A program made the translations under genes and the position numbers. The notes under the pieces were generated by a model. The model made no database searches and had not been told where the DNA came from. It saw nothing but the letters and a program-made list of their open reading frames with translations. Below, one piece after another: positions 34,974 to 44,591 of a DNA stretch of 64,000 nt; position 1 is the first letter of the stretch; each line of letters starts with the position of its first letter. The stretch is from Oxalobacteraceae bacterium. GTDB lineage: Bacteria > Pseudomonadota > Gammaproteobacteria > Burkholderiales > Burkholderiaceae_D. The DNA is taken from assembly GCA_025352145.1 (NCBI GenBank), contig JANXTY010000070.1:1-64000 (forward strand), given 5' to 3'.

Positions 34974-36083
34974 TTACTGAAATTTTTGTTCAATGGATTG
35001 AATCATACGCTCTAGCATTTCATAGCTCGGCGGATCGATTACATCAACCAGGTCGGTCGGCGCTGTCAGTTTTTTCTCTTTCAAGAATGCAGAAAAATGG
35101 TCCGGGGATGCAGTCCGGTAGCCGTATTGTGCGGCAAGTTTTTGCAGCTCCGGGTCCGTAGCGAGGGCGTTGCCAAGTTTGTCGCCCCTCTCCGAAAACG
35201 GAACAAGGATGTGTTTGGTGTAAATGGTCGGCTGCGGATAGAGCAGCACCATGTCCGGATTAGGCTGCGGCCGCTTCGACTGGTATTCGAGAAACTGACT
35301 TTCATAAATCATCACAAGCGGCGCCTTGCCCATACCCATCGTAGTGTAATCATCAAACGGGCCTGCTGAACTTGACTCCTGAAGGCCCTGACGCATAAAC
35401 AGAGACGTCATCAGCGGCAGAACCTTATTCGCCTGTTCAATATCGTCGACTACGTTGTTACCATTGGCGACGTAACTGGCGAGCGCGAGATACATCGCGG
35501 CCGAATTGGATTTACGCACGTCGGTGGAACTGATGAGGATACTCTTTCCTGTGGCATATACGGTGTTGTCCTTAAGCTCGCGCCAGCGTGTTTCTTTTTC
35601 TATCATACCCAGCAGGCGTTTCATGTCGGTAATAAAAAAGGTGCCATTTATTTTCTTAACGACACCTTCTTTTTCCAAAAGCGGGATCAATTGCTTCCAC
35701 GAGGCAACCGTCATTGGCGTGAAAAAAGTCGGATAGACCTGTTTGGATTTCGATTTTTTCTGCACCGCAATGGCGGCAGGTGAGCCAGCCGGAAAAGCAA
35801 AATCATATCCTTTGAAGTCACGGCTCGCTATTTCGCGCGAACCGACTTTTTCGACCTTCACCCGGAAACTGTATTTGGTTATTAGAATATCAACCACTTT
35901 GGGGTCGAGAAAAAACGACTCCTTTTCGGATCCGATCATTCCCCTGATGTCGACGACAGCGGCGGCGGCGTCCTTGGCAGAGCGTTCAACGGCTTTCCGT
36001 CCGGCTGAAATATAAACTGCGGCGCTAATTCCCACCGCCAAACAGACAGCTAGCACCGGCCCTAATACGCGTTTGACATCCAT
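34974..36083 (-). CDS. Membrane-anchored solute-binding-like protein
   Basis: A 369-residue protein with an uncleaved-looking N-terminal helix (VLGPVLAVCLAVGISAAVYI) followed by an extracytoplasmic domain of periplasmic-binding type: KESFFLDPKVVDILITKY, GYDFAFPAGSPAAIAV, FFTPMTVASWKQLIPLLEKE, PLVMIYESQFLEYQ and MVLLYPQPTIYTKHILVPFS. No enzyme motif is seen. It is the first gene of the four-gene TelA operon and resembles, at domain level, the SBP half of the third gene product, so the operon has two surface binding modules. A perfect 12-bp tandem duplication (34958-34981) runs through its stop codon. Confidence 0.78.
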   Translation of the reverse strand: MDVKRVLGPVLAVCLAVGISAAVYISAGRKAVERSAKDAAAAVVDIRGMIGSEKESFFLDPKVVDILITKYSFRVKVEKVGSREIASRDFKGYDFAFPAGSPAAIAVQKKSKSKQVYPTFFTPMTVASWKQLIPLLEKEGVVKKINGTFFITDMKRLLGMIEKETRWRELKDNTVYATGKSILISSTDVRKSNSAAMYLALASYVANGNNVVDDIEQANKVLPLMTSLFMRQGLQESSSAGPFDDYTTMGMGKAPLVMIYESQFLEYQSKRPQPNPDMVLLYPQPTIYTKHILVPFSERGDKLGNALATDPELQKLAAQYGYRTASPDHFSAFLKEKKLTAPTDLVDVIDPPSYEMLERMIQSIEQKFQ

Positions 36084-36216
36084 GGAAATCCTTTGGCACG
36101 ATATTCAAAGTCTGCATGATACAACGCAGGAAGCCATCGGGTGCCCGCATGCCACAAGGAGAAACAACGGCATTAGCGGGGAATTCGTGCGATCTATCGC
36201 ACGCCAGCGCAACTAT

Positions 36217-37431
36217 TCAGCCTCTCTCTATGCCTTCAAGGGGAAGAAGAAAGCAACGCTCCACCAGACTCACCCAATAGCTTGCCCCAATCGGCAACAA
36301 AGCGTCATTAAAATCATAACTGGGATTATGCAAGTTGCACGGCCCCAGTCCATGTCCGCTATCCCGATGATCGCCCTCACCATTACCTATAAAAACATAG
36401 CAGCCCGGCTTCTCTTGCAGCATGAAGGCGAAGTCTTCCGCGCCCATAGTTGGCTCAACTGCGGCATCCACATTTTTTGCCCCGACCAGTGACTGCATCA
36501 CCCCAACGGCAAATGCTGTTTCTTTTACGTGGTTGATCAAAGGCGGATAGTTGCGTTTGAATTGGAAATCGACAGTGGCATCGAAAGCGGCTGCGGTATG
36601 TTGCGCAATCTCGCGCATGCGATGTTCAATTAAATCGAGCACGGGCGTGTTGAAGGTGCGGACCGTGCCCACCAAGCTGGCGGTGTCGGGGATCACGTTG
36701 GTAGCGCTCCCTGCATGGATCTGGGTGATCGAAAGCACGGCGCTATCGAGCGGATTTTTGTTGCGGGTGATAATGGTTTGCCAGCTTTGGGCAATCTGGA
36801 TGGCAACCATAATGGGGTCGATACCCTTGTGCGGTTGCGCTGCATGGGCGCCCTTGCCTTCGACGATGACTTCGAACTCGTTACTCGACGCCATCATCGG
36901 CCCGGATGTGACGCCGAACGTACCAACATCTGCGCCGGGCCAGTTATGCATGCCGTACACGGCTTCCATCGGGCATCGACTAAACAGCCCGTCATCAATC
37001 ATTTTTTTTGCCCCGCCGCCGCCCTCTTCCGCCGGTTGAAAAATCACGTATACCGTGCCATCAAATCGGCCATGCTGAACGAGATAATGGGCAGCGCCCA
37101 ACAACATAGCCATGTGGCCATCGTGCCCACAGGCATGCATGATTCCGGCATGTTGCGACTTGTGGAAAAAGGTGTTGGTCTCTTGGATAGGTAATGCATC
37201 CATGTCCGCGCGCAAGCCGATGCCACGTGGACTCGCTCCTTTTTTGATGATGCCGACCACGCCGGTTTCTCCCATGCCACGCAGTATCGGAATGCCCCAT
37301 TCGGTGAGCTTGGCGGCGACCATATCGGCGGTGCGATGTTCTTCAAAACACAGTTCGGGATGCGCGTGCAAATCGCGCCGGATTTCTTGCAGTTCACGAT
37401 GGAAAGAGATGATGGGGTCGAGCAAATTCAT
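36217..37431 (-). CDS. M20 family amidohydrolase (hippurate hydrolase-like)
   Basis: A 404-residue cytoplasmic metallopeptidase-fold amidohydrolase, which would release the amino acid from N-acyl amino acids. Family motifs: LHAHPELCFEEHRTA, GIGLRADMDALPIQE, HACGHDGHMAMLLGAA (Cys and His metal ligands), FQPAEEGGGGAKKMI (catalytic Glu and metal Glu), VYGMHNWPG and MGAEDFAFML. A lid/dimerisation domain with GKGAHAAQPHKGIDPI is central. The ATG at 37431 was chosen because the family starts just there (MNLLDPIISFHREL), with GGAAT upstream; a 33-residue extension is possible. The gene is monocistronic, with divergent DNA upstream. Confidence 0.93.
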   Translation of the reverse strand: MNLLDPIISFHRELQEIRRDLHAHPELCFEEHRTADMVAAKLTEWGIPILRGMGETGVVGIIKKGASPRGIGLRADMDALPIQETNTFFHKSQHAGIMHACGHDGHMAMLLGAAHYLVQHGRFDGTVYVIFQPAEEGGGGAKKMIDDGLFSRCPMEAVYGMHNWPGADVGTFGVTSGPMMASSNEFEVIVEGKGAHAAQPHKGIDPIMVAIQIAQSWQTIITRNKNPLDSAVLSITQIHAGSATNVIPDTASLVGTVRTFNTPVLDLIEHRMREIAQHTAAAFDATVDFQFKRNYPPLINHVKETAFAVGVMQSLVGAKNVDAAVEPTMGAEDFAFMLQEKPGCYVFIGNGEGDHRDSGHGLGPCNLHNPSYDFNDALLPIGASYWVSLVERCFLLPLEGIERG

Positions 37432-37841
37432 GACTGGATTCCGGGTTATTTCCGATAATAATTCATCATTTTGGATTGATATTGCATAGCGTGACAGTGG
37501 CGCTTTAACAGCATGTGCATTACCGCACATCTTACGCCAAGCATCTTACGCCAAACTTATCGGGGTCTGCTACCGAAAAACGCTCTGTGGAAGGACAATT
37601 GCAAGCAAGACTCCCGGGCATTGTAGAGTGCCGCTGCGCCCACCGGCAGCAAAACCAATCTGTTACGCAAAGCACGCTTGCTTAGGCGAGTTACCGCATT
37701 CTCTTATTCTGTGAAACGACAAACCAGATTTTTAGATGCGCGGCCACGTTATTATCACAAGATGGTTTACAGTAGCCAGTAATCAAAAACTACTCGACCT
37801 CATTTATCACCCATTCATTTATCGCCCATTCATTATTGATC
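37432..37841. promoter_or_regulatory. Divergent spacer, amidohydrolase / molybdopterin oxidoreductase
   Basis: About 400 bp with promoters for both directions presumed. It contains two tandem duplications: CATCTTACGCCAA at 37528-37540 and 37542-37554, and a 15-bp unit CATTTATCRCCCATT at 37801-37815 and 37816-37830 just before the oxidoreductase start. No reliable promoter hexamers were picked. Confidence 0.45.
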
Positions 37842-39923
37842 ATGCCAACCTCAACCATCCGCGCCGCCTGCCCGCACGACTGTCCCGATACCTGCGCACT
37901 CCTGATCACCGTTAAAGACGGTGTTGCCGTTGAAGTAAAAGGCGACCCGGACCATCCGCCGACTTCCGGCGTACTGTGTACCAAAGTCGCTCGCTACACC
38001 GAGCGCACGTATCACAAGGAGCGCCTGCTTACGCCCATGAAGCGCATCGGCAAGAAAGGGGAAGGAAAATTTGCTCCCATCAGCTGGGCCGAGGCAATCG
38101 ACACCATTACCACGCGCCTGAAAAAAATTGCGGAGCATGATCCGCAAGCGACCCTACCCTACAGCTATGCCGGGACAATGGGGCAGGTACAAGGCGAATC
38201 GATGGCGGCACGGTTTTTCCATCGACTCGGCGCATCCCTGCTAGACCGCACCATCTGCGCATCGGCTGGTGCGGCGGGCTACAAATACACCATAGGAGCC
38301 AGTGTCGGCACCGATCTGGAACAATTTCAACATGCCAAACTCATCCTGATCTGGGGCAGTAATTCGATTGCGTCCAATCTGCATTTTTGGATGCGAGCGC
38401 AAGAAGCAAAACGACGCGGTGCCAAGCTGATTGCCATCGATCCCTATCGCTCGCTGACCGCAGAAAAATGCGATCAACATATTGCGTTGTTACCCGGTAC
38501 CGACAGCGCGCTCGCCCTGGGAATGATGCATGTGCTCATCACCGAGGACGTAATCGACCACGATTACATCGCACGCCATACGCTCGGCTTTGAACAACTT
38601 AAACAACGTGCGCTGGAATGGCCGCCAGAAAAAGTAGCTACTATCTGCGGCATTACTATCGAAGAAGTCGTGCAACTGGCGCGTGAATATGGCAATAGCG
38701 CCAGGCGCGGCGATGCAACCGCGATCCGCCTCAATTACGGCATGCAACGCACGCACGGCGGTGGCATGGGGGTGCGCAATATCGCGTGCTTGCCGGCACT
38801 GGTGGGTGCCTGGCGACTGGCTGCGGGCGGTGTGCAGCTTTCTTCTTCTGGCTCTTTCCCTAAAAATACAGCTGCTTTACAGCGCCCGGATCTGATGCTC
38901 AACAAGGCGACGCGCACGATCAATATGAGCACCATTGGCGATGATTTATTAAGACCCTCATCACAGCAATTCGGTCCAAAAATTGAAGCGTTGATTATCT
39001 ATAACGCCAATCCCCTTGCGGTCGCGCCGGAGTCGGGCAAAGTGCTGGAGGGTTTCATGCGCGAAGATTTGTTTACGGTAGTGCTGGAGCATTTTCAAAC
39101 CGATAGCGCTGACTATGCCGATATAATTTTACCGGCCACCACGCAACTAGAGCACATTGACGTACACACTTCTTACGGCCACCTGTACGTGGTGGCGAAC
39201 AATGCCGCGATCACCCCTTTGGGCGAAGCCAAACCAAACACCGAGATTTTTCGTCTGCTGGCAAAGCGGATGGAATTCAACGATCCATGTTTTTCTGAGA
39301 GCGATGATACGTTGGCCGCGCAAGCGATCAACCGTCAGGATGCGCGTGCAATTCACATCGACTGGGATTCGCTGAAACACAGCGGCTGGAAAAAACTCGC
39401 TGTGCCCGATGCGCCATTTGCGAACGGAAATTTCCCCACCCCCTCCGGTAAATGCGAGTTCTATTGCGAGCGCATGATTGCCGATGCTCTCGATCCTTTG
39501 CCGACCTATATCGCGCCGTATGAATCGGTGACCAGCAATCCCCACCTGGCCGAAAAATACCCGCTAGCGATGATCTCTCCACCGGCCAGAAATTTCTTGA
39601 ATTCAAGCTTCGTCAATGTACAAAGCTTACGCGCTACTGAAGGGGAGCCGCATCTCGATATGCACCCGATGGACGCCGCTGCACGTGGCATCGCCGATGG
39701 GTGTCAGGTACGCATATTCAATCAGCGCGGATCATATGTCTCCAAAGTGCGCATCACCGACAGGGCACGGCGCGGCCTGGTGGTCGGCTTATCGATCTGG
39801 TGGAAAAAACTCGCTTCCGACGGAAAAAATGCTAACGAGGTAACCAGTCAGCGCTTGACTGACATGGGAAATGCCGCGACTTTTTACGACGTACTGGTAC
39901 AGGTGGAAAGCGTCGTGCCATGA
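37842..39923 (+). CDS. Molybdopterin-dependent oxidoreductase (DMSO reductase superfamily)
   Basis: A 693-residue bis-MGD enzyme. An N-terminal 4Fe-4S motif C-x3-C-x3-C-x27-C (AACPHDCPDTC to SGVLCTKV) is followed by domains binding the cofactor: RTICASAGAAGY near residue 147, ILIWGSNSIASN, LIAIDPYRSLTAEKCDQH, ALIIYNANPLAVAP, DYADIILPATTQLEH, and the C-terminal MoCo-dinucleotide domain (PLAMISPPARNFLNSSF). There is no Tat signal, so it is cytoplasmic. The substrate is unknown; formate-dehydrogenase-like and biotin-sulfoxide-type relatives exist. ATG at 37842 was preferred over the TTG at 37836. It overlaps the peptidase gene by 4 bp. Confidence 0.9.
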   Translation: MPTSTIRAACPHDCPDTCALLITVKDGVAVEVKGDPDHPPTSGVLCTKVARYTERTYHKERLLTPMKRIGKKGEGKFAPISWAEAIDTITTRLKKIAEHDPQATLPYSYAGTMGQVQGESMAARFFHRLGASLLDRTICASAGAAGYKYTIGASVGTDLEQFQHAKLILIWGSNSIASNLHFWMRAQEAKRRGAKLIAIDPYRSLTAEKCDQHIALLPGTDSALALGMMHVLITEDVIDHDYIARHTLGFEQLKQRALEWPPEKVATICGITIEEVVQLAREYGNSARRGDATAIRLNYGMQRTHGGGMGVRNIACLPALVGAWRLAAGGVQLSSSGSFPKNTAALQRPDLMLNKATRTINMSTIGDDLLRPSSQQFGPKIEALIIYNANPLAVAPESGKVLEGFMREDLFTVVLEHFQTDSADYADIILPATTQLEHIDVHTSYGHLYVVANNAAITPLGEAKPNTEIFRLLAKRMEFNDPCFSESDDTLAAQAINRQDARAIHIDWDSLKHSGWKKLAVPDAPFANGNFPTPSGKCEFYCERMIADALDPLPTYIAPYESVTSNPHLAEKYPLAMISPPARNFLNSSFVNVQSLRATEGEPHLDMHPMDAAARGIADGCQVRIFNQRGSYVSKVRITDRARRGLVVGLSIWWKKLASDGKNANEVTSQRLTDMGNAATFYDVLVQVESVVP

Positions 39924-41074
39924 GGCGAAAAATTTCGCTATGGTTTCTGTGGTTTTTCTCTTACGCCGTGCTTTTGTTCTGTAGCGGATGCGCTGACATG
40001 TCCTATTACGCACAAGCAGTTCGCGGTCAATATACGTTGCTAGCAGAGGCAAGGCCGGTAGATAGCTGGCTCAGCGATGCGGCCACCGACGTTCAGATCA
40101 AGGAACGCCTGGCAATGGCCAAACGCATTCGCCAGTTTGCAATACGGGAATTAGCGTTGCCCGATAACGGCAGTTACCAAACCTACACGGACCTGAAACG
40201 TCCTTACGTTTTGTGGAATGTGGTCGCCACGCCGGCCTTATCGCTCAAGCCGCTGGAATGGTGCTTTCCCATTGCTGGGTGCGTTAGCTATCGGGGATAT
40301 TACGACCAAGATGCCGCCCAAAACTATGCAACGGAACTACGCAAAAAGGGTAACGATGTACGGGTCGTTGGCGTACCGGCTTATTCGACATTGGGCTGGT
40401 TTAACGACCCTTTCCTGTCCACCTATATTCGCTCTCCCGACAGCGAGCTGGCACGGCTCGTATTTCATGAGCTGGCGCATCAAGTGGTCTACATCAAAGG
40501 CGATTCGCAATTTAACGAATCGTTTGCCACAGCAGTGGAAGAAGCGGGCGTGCAGCGCTGGCTTGCGATCTATGGCGACGAAAAGATGCGCCTCCGCCAT
40601 GCTGAAATAAACCGAAGGAAGGAAAATTTTTTAGCCTTGCTTCTAAAGCACCGCGCAGCGCTGGAACGGAACTATCAAAGCGTCGCCGGGGATAAAGAAA
40701 AATTTACGATAAAGCAGTATATTTTTGCCGCGCTGCAAGAGGATTACCAACATCTGAAAATTACCTGGGGTGGTTATACGGGATACGACGGCTGGTTTGC
40801 CGAGCCGTTATCGAATGCGCATCTCGCAGCGGTAGCGACTTATCATGATTTAGTGCCGGGGTTTCGCGCCTTGTTAGCGCGGCATAAAAACTATGCCGAT
40901 TTTTATGCCGCCGTCAAAACACTGGCTGGCCTGAGTCGTTCCGAACGCCAGAAACGTCTTGCACAAGAGGTACCATTTCTGCAGCCGGCACAACCGGATG
41001 CATCCCCGCAAGTTCAAAATACCCAGCCGGCAACTGGCGCCCACGGACCCGATACGAAATGGATGAGTCAATAG
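39920..41074 (+). CDS. Putative zinc aminopeptidase lipoprotein (PF10023 type)
   Basis: A 384-residue exported protein. A hydrophobic N-terminus ends in CSGC, a plausible lipobox (Cys24). The conserved core has the zinc motif VFHELAHQVVY followed by FNESFATAVEEAG, where the Glu of NESFATAVEE should be the third ligand; this pair defines the predicted aminopeptidase family. GWFNDPFLSTYIR and a C-terminal WGGYTGYDGWFAEPLSNAHL also match. The C-terminal tail is Pro/Gln-rich and disordered. The ATGA overlap with the oxidoreductase suggests coexpression without an evident functional link. Confidence 0.85.
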   Translation: MRRKISLWFLWFFSYAVLLFCSGCADMSYYAQAVRGQYTLLAEARPVDSWLSDAATDVQIKERLAMAKRIRQFAIRELALPDNGSYQTYTDLKRPYVLWNVVATPALSLKPLEWCFPIAGCVSYRGYYDQDAAQNYATELRKKGNDVRVVGVPAYSTLGWFNDPFLSTYIRSPDSELARLVFHELAHQVVYIKGDSQFNESFATAVEEAGVQRWLAIYGDEKMRLRHAEINRRKENFLALLLKHRAALERNYQSVAGDKEKFTIKQYIFAALQEDYQHLKITWGGYTGYDGWFAEPLSNAHLAAVATYHDLVPGFRALLARHKNYADFYAAVKTLAGLSRSERQKRLAQEVPFLQPAQPDASPQVQNTQPATGAHGPDTKWMSQ

Positions 41075-41259
41075 ATCGGCCAACTCCGCCAAAACAGGCT
41101 GGATTTTAACCTTGAAAAAAATAATCCCTCAAGAGGTTAGGGCGTAAAATCGGTGACTGTTTCGTATTTATCTTTAAAAGATACAAGGCAGCGGGAGCCA
41201 ATGACGACATAATGTTGGCAAGCTGCGGCGCACTATGCTGACATCAACGAGGTCCCTCT

Positions 41260-42564
41260 ATGCAATACCAAAAAACCGGCGAAATCATCAACGAAAATAG
41301 CGTCAGTGATCGCCTCTCTTTTTTCAAAAAATTGCAAACCATTTCCAATAAAATTCATGCGGCCAGCAATATCGATCAAATCATCGTCGAGCTGTCCGGT
41401 GATATCTGTGATCAGTTCGATTGCGACAGGCTCACCCTATATACAGTGAGCGACACAAAAACCTCGATCGATTCCAAGGTAAAAACGGGCCTTAAATCGT
41501 TCCGGGATTTTTCTTTACCGATTTCTGAAAAAAGTATCGCCGGTTACGTGGCGCTTTCAAGGAGAAACGTCAATCTACGCAATGTCTACGATGATGCGGA
41601 ATTAAAAGCTTATTCGCCCGGACTACAATTTTTGAAAAAAGTAGACATGCGTACCGGCTATGTGACGCGTCAAATGTTGGCCGGTCCCATACTCCGAGCA
41701 GATACGGGTGAGTTACTAGGCGTACTTCAACTGATTAACAATCGCTCCGGCGAGGCATTTTCATCCATGATGGTGGAGGGGCTGAAGGAAATATGCGAGA
41801 CCCTAGCCGTGGCATTCGCCAACCGCCTCACACCGCCATTGCTGATTCAAACCAAGTACGATCCTTTGGTGGCTAACGCGGTTATATCGCTGCCCGAGCT
41901 GGACCTGGCGGCACGCGCGGCACGGCGCAAAGGCCTGCACATAGAAGATGTGCTGATCGATGAATTTCAGGTCCAGCCATTTCAAATTGGTGAGTCGCTC
42001 GCTCAATTTTTTGGCGTTTACTATGAACCGTATCTGACGGAAAGACACAAGCCAGAAGCCTTAAAAAATTTTAAACGCGTCTACGTCGAGCATAACCATT
42101 GGTTGGTACTGGAAGAAGATGCGGATGGTTTGGTCATTATGACTACCGACCCGAATCGGATTAGGGGTTCGCTCGTGCTTCAACATTTTTTCCCAAAAAT
42201 CAAAGTGGAATATTGCGTCACAACATATCGAGAATTTAATCAAACTGTCGCACAATTTTTTGAGGCTCCTGAAGAACCCACCGCATCAGAAGCAAGCCCA
42301 GATACGGGTGAAATTTTTCATGTCGAAGCCAGAGTGGACACTACCGCCATTGCCGAACACGCACTCATCAGCCGCGTCCGTCAAACCATTGGCGACGCAT
42401 TTCGCACCCATGCCCCGGATATCCGAATCAAACAACATTCAAGCACCGAAAAAATCGTGACGCGCTTGCGAAAAGACGGATCCATACAGGAGATTAGCGG
42501 ACAGGTAATGGTCGATTTTTGCATGAATATTTCCGACGATATATCGCATTCTGAGCCAGAGTAA
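41260..42564 (+). CDS. GAF plus T2SS-E N-terminal domain protein, lacking the ATPase
   Basis: A 434-residue protein. Residues about 25-190 form a GAF domain (FDCDRLTLYTV, SIAGYVALSRRNVNLRNVYD, LLGVLQLINNRSG). About 195-335 match the GspE/MshE N-terminal domain (YDPLVANAVISLPELDLAAR, ARRKGLHIEDVLIDEF, VLEEDADGLVIMTTDPN). About 360-425 look like the start of the GspE catalytic region (ALISRVRQTIGDAFR, then PDIRIKQ in place of SDIHIE, and TRLRKDGSIQEISG for RFRxDG). The protein then stops, without Walker A or B. It is therefore a regulatory remnant or a truncated secretion ATPase. The start follows GAGGTCCCTCT, a weak ribosome site. Confidence 0.8.
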   Translation: MQYQKTGEIINENSVSDRLSFFKKLQTISNKIHAASNIDQIIVELSGDICDQFDCDRLTLYTVSDTKTSIDSKVKTGLKSFRDFSLPISEKSIAGYVALSRRNVNLRNVYDDAELKAYSPGLQFLKKVDMRTGYVTRQMLAGPILRADTGELLGVLQLINNRSGEAFSSMMVEGLKEICETLAVAFANRLTPPLLIQTKYDPLVANAVISLPELDLAARAARRKGLHIEDVLIDEFQVQPFQIGESLAQFFGVYYEPYLTERHKPEALKNFKRVYVEHNHWLVLEEDADGLVIMTTDPNRIRGSLVLQHFFPKIKVEYCVTTYREFNQTVAQFFEAPEEPTASEASPDTGEIFHVEARVDTTAIAEHALISRVRQTIGDAFRTHAPDIRIKQHSSTEKIVTRLRKDGSIQEISGQVMVDFCMNISDDISHSEPE

Positions 42565-42566
42565 TG

Positions 42567-42616
42567 CTAGCCCGACCTTTGCACAAATCCGGGAGATAAT
42601 CGCGCAGAATTTTGGT
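42567..42616 (+). repeat. Dispersed repeat, copy A
   Basis: It begins CTAGCCCGACCTTTGCA two bases after a stop codon and ends near GCGCAGAATTTTGGT. Copy B at 56824 shares the first 17 bases exactly and ATAATCGCGCAG. Copy C at 52163 is more diverged but keeps CTAGCC, CGGGA, GCGCA and ATTTTGGT in order. Nature unknown. Confidence 0.7.
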
Positions 42617-42908
42617 CTGCAAGGAACAATTGCATCCCTGTCGAAGATTGTTCCTCACAATTCCTCACAAATTTAAAGGCAGGCAATGATTGGGGCAGGC
42701 TAGATTCCAGAAGCGCACACCGGCAAAGATGCTCCGCTATTGTGCAAAGCGCTTGCATCCTGACGCTGTGCCAGATAGGATTGTTATTGCGGCAAAAAAA
42801 TCGATGGCCAGAACGGGTCACATCGATTTATTTGAGAACATGAAAAAGAGAGCAAGTCGCACGGCCACGCAACCCAAACTCAATACAGACAAAACAAAAA
42901 GGGAATCC
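42617..42908. other. Spacer before the acyl-CoA ligase
   Basis: It holds a perfect 10-bp tandem duplication TTCCTCACAA (42651-42670) and an in-frame upstream extension of the ligase ORF that looks non-coding (it is not family-like). No promoter was picked with confidence. Confidence 0.4.
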
Positions 42909-44591
42909 ATGGAAAAGTTTTGGCTAAAGTCGTATCCCGTCGGCGTCCCTGCAGAAATTGATTGCAATCGGTACCAGTCCCTTGTCGATCTGATGGAAGA
43001 GGCTTTCCAAAAATACGCGGGGCGAGATGCCTACGTGTCAATGGACCAGCGCCTCACTTATGCGCAAGTCAATGCGGAGTCGAAAAAAATCGCGGCCTGG
43101 TTGCAAAATAAAGGCCTGCAAAAAGGGGCGCGCGTCGCCATCATGCTTCCCAACGTCCTGCAATATCCCATCGCCATTGCAGCCGTTCTGCGTGCCGGTT
43201 ATACGGTCGTCAACGTAAACCCGCTATACACACCACGCGAGCTGGAACATCAGCTCAACGACTCCGGTGCCGAAGCCATTATCGTGCTGGAGAACTTTGC
43301 CCGCACGCTAGAGCAGGTTCTGGGCAAAACCAACATCAGGCATGTGGTCGTAGCCAGCATGGGTGATTTACTCGGTGTCGTAAAAGGCGGCATCGTCAAT
43401 TTCATGGTGCGCCACAAAAAGAAACTCGTCCCCGCCTTCTCCCTTCCCACTGCTATTCCGTTCAACAAAATGTTGTCTCAAGCATCCGGCATGACGATGA
43501 CGCCGGTGACGCTGCAACATGACGACATCGCCTTCTTGCAATACACCGGCGGCACCACGGGCATATCGAAAGGCGCCGCTTTATCGCACCGTAATATCAT
43601 CGCCAATGTCTTGCAAAATGAAGCCTGGATACAACCTGCTTTGAACAAATCGCCTCAGGTCGATCCCCTTATTTTTGTCTGCGCATTACCGATGTATCAT
43701 ATTTTTGCGTTGACTATTTGCTGCTTGATGGGTACGCGTTTAGGCGGCATGAACATCCTGATACCGAACCCCCGCGACATAGTCGGTTTTATCAAAGTAC
43801 TGGGCAAATACAAAATCAATTTACTCCCGGCAGTCAATACCTTATACAACGGCTTGCTCAACAACCCCGAGTTTGCCAAGCTCGACCTCTCCGCTCTCAA
43901 ACTGTCGTTTGGTGGCGGCATGGCAGTACAACAATCGGTCGCAGACAGATGGCTCAAAGTGACCGGCTGCGCCATTGTGCAGGGATATGGACTTTCGGAA
44001 ACTTCACCCGTTGCAACGGCCAACCCGACCGACGCCACCGAGTTCTCCGGCACCATCGGTTTGCCCGTTCCCTCGACTGAGATTGTCATTCTCGATGACG
44101 CCGGTCAACCGGTAGCGCTCGGCGAACGCGGCGAGATCGCTATTCGCGGACCGCAAGTGATGGTCGGGTACTGGCAGCGTCCCGATGAAACAGCCAAAGC
44201 AATGACCGCTGATGGCTTTTTCAAATCGGGTGATATCGGCATCATGGACGAACGCGGTTATGTTCGCATCGTGGATCGAAAGAAAGACATGATCTTGGTC
44301 TCCGGCTTCAATGTGTACCCCAACGAAATCGAAGAGGTTATCGCCGCCCATCCGGGGGTGTTGGAATGCGCCTGCATCGGCGTGCCGGACGAACATTGTG
44401 GCGAAGCGGTGAAACTCTTTGTCGTGCGCAAAGACCCGAGCCTGACTGAAGAGCAATTGATGACGTATTGCAAGGAACAATTAACCGGATACAAACGACC
44501 TAAGCACATCGAATTTCGTACCGACCTGCCAAAATCCAATGTCGGAAAAATTCTAAGGCGCGAATTGCGCGACGAGAAAACAACAACATGA
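42909..44591 (+). CDS. fadD: Long-chain fatty acid-CoA ligase
   Basis: A 560-residue adenylate-forming enzyme that activates fatty acids to acyl-CoA for beta-oxidation. The AMP-binding signature is FLQYTGGTTGISKGAALSH. Further motifs are GYGLSETSPVATANP, FFKSGDIGIMDERGYVRIVDRKKDMILVSGFNVYPNEIEEV (quoted in pieces) and the C-terminal catalytic Lys in LPKSNVGKILRREL. The ATG at 42909 is preceded by AAAAGGGA and gives the normal N-terminus MEKFWLKSYP. Longer upstream in-frame starts are rejected. It overlaps the next gene by 4 bp. Confidence 0.93.
   Translation: MEKFWLKSYPVGVPAEIDCNRYQSLVDLMEEAFQKYAGRDAYVSMDQRLTYAQVNAESKKIAAWLQNKGLQKGARVAIMLPNVLQYPIAIAAVLRAGYTVVNVNPLYTPRELEHQLNDSGAEAIIVLENFARTLEQVLGKTNIRHVVVASMGDLLGVVKGGIVNFMVRHKKKLVPAFSLPTAIPFNKMLSQASGMTMTPVTLQHDDIAFLQYTGGTTGISKGAALSHRNIIANVLQNEAWIQPALNKSPQVDPLIFVCALPMYHIFALTICCLMGTRLGGMNILIPNPRDIVGFIKVLGKYKINLLPAVNTLYNGLLNNPEFAKLDLSALKLSFGGGMAVQQSVADRWLKVTGCAIVQGYGLSETSPVATANPTDATEFSGTIGLPVPSTEIVILDDAGQPVALGERGEIAIRGPQVMVGYWQRPDETAKAMTADGFFKSGDIGIMDERGYVRIVDRKKDMILVSGFNVYPNEIEEVIAAHPGVLECACIGVPDEHCGEAVKLFVVRKDPSLTEEQLMTYCKEQLTGYKRPKHIEFRTDLPKSNVGKILRRELRDEKTTT

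Noticed and set aside
42690-42908. A 73-residue N-terminal extension of the acyl-CoA ligase
   Set aside because: Not family-like; a ribosome site and the normal N-terminus are at 42909.
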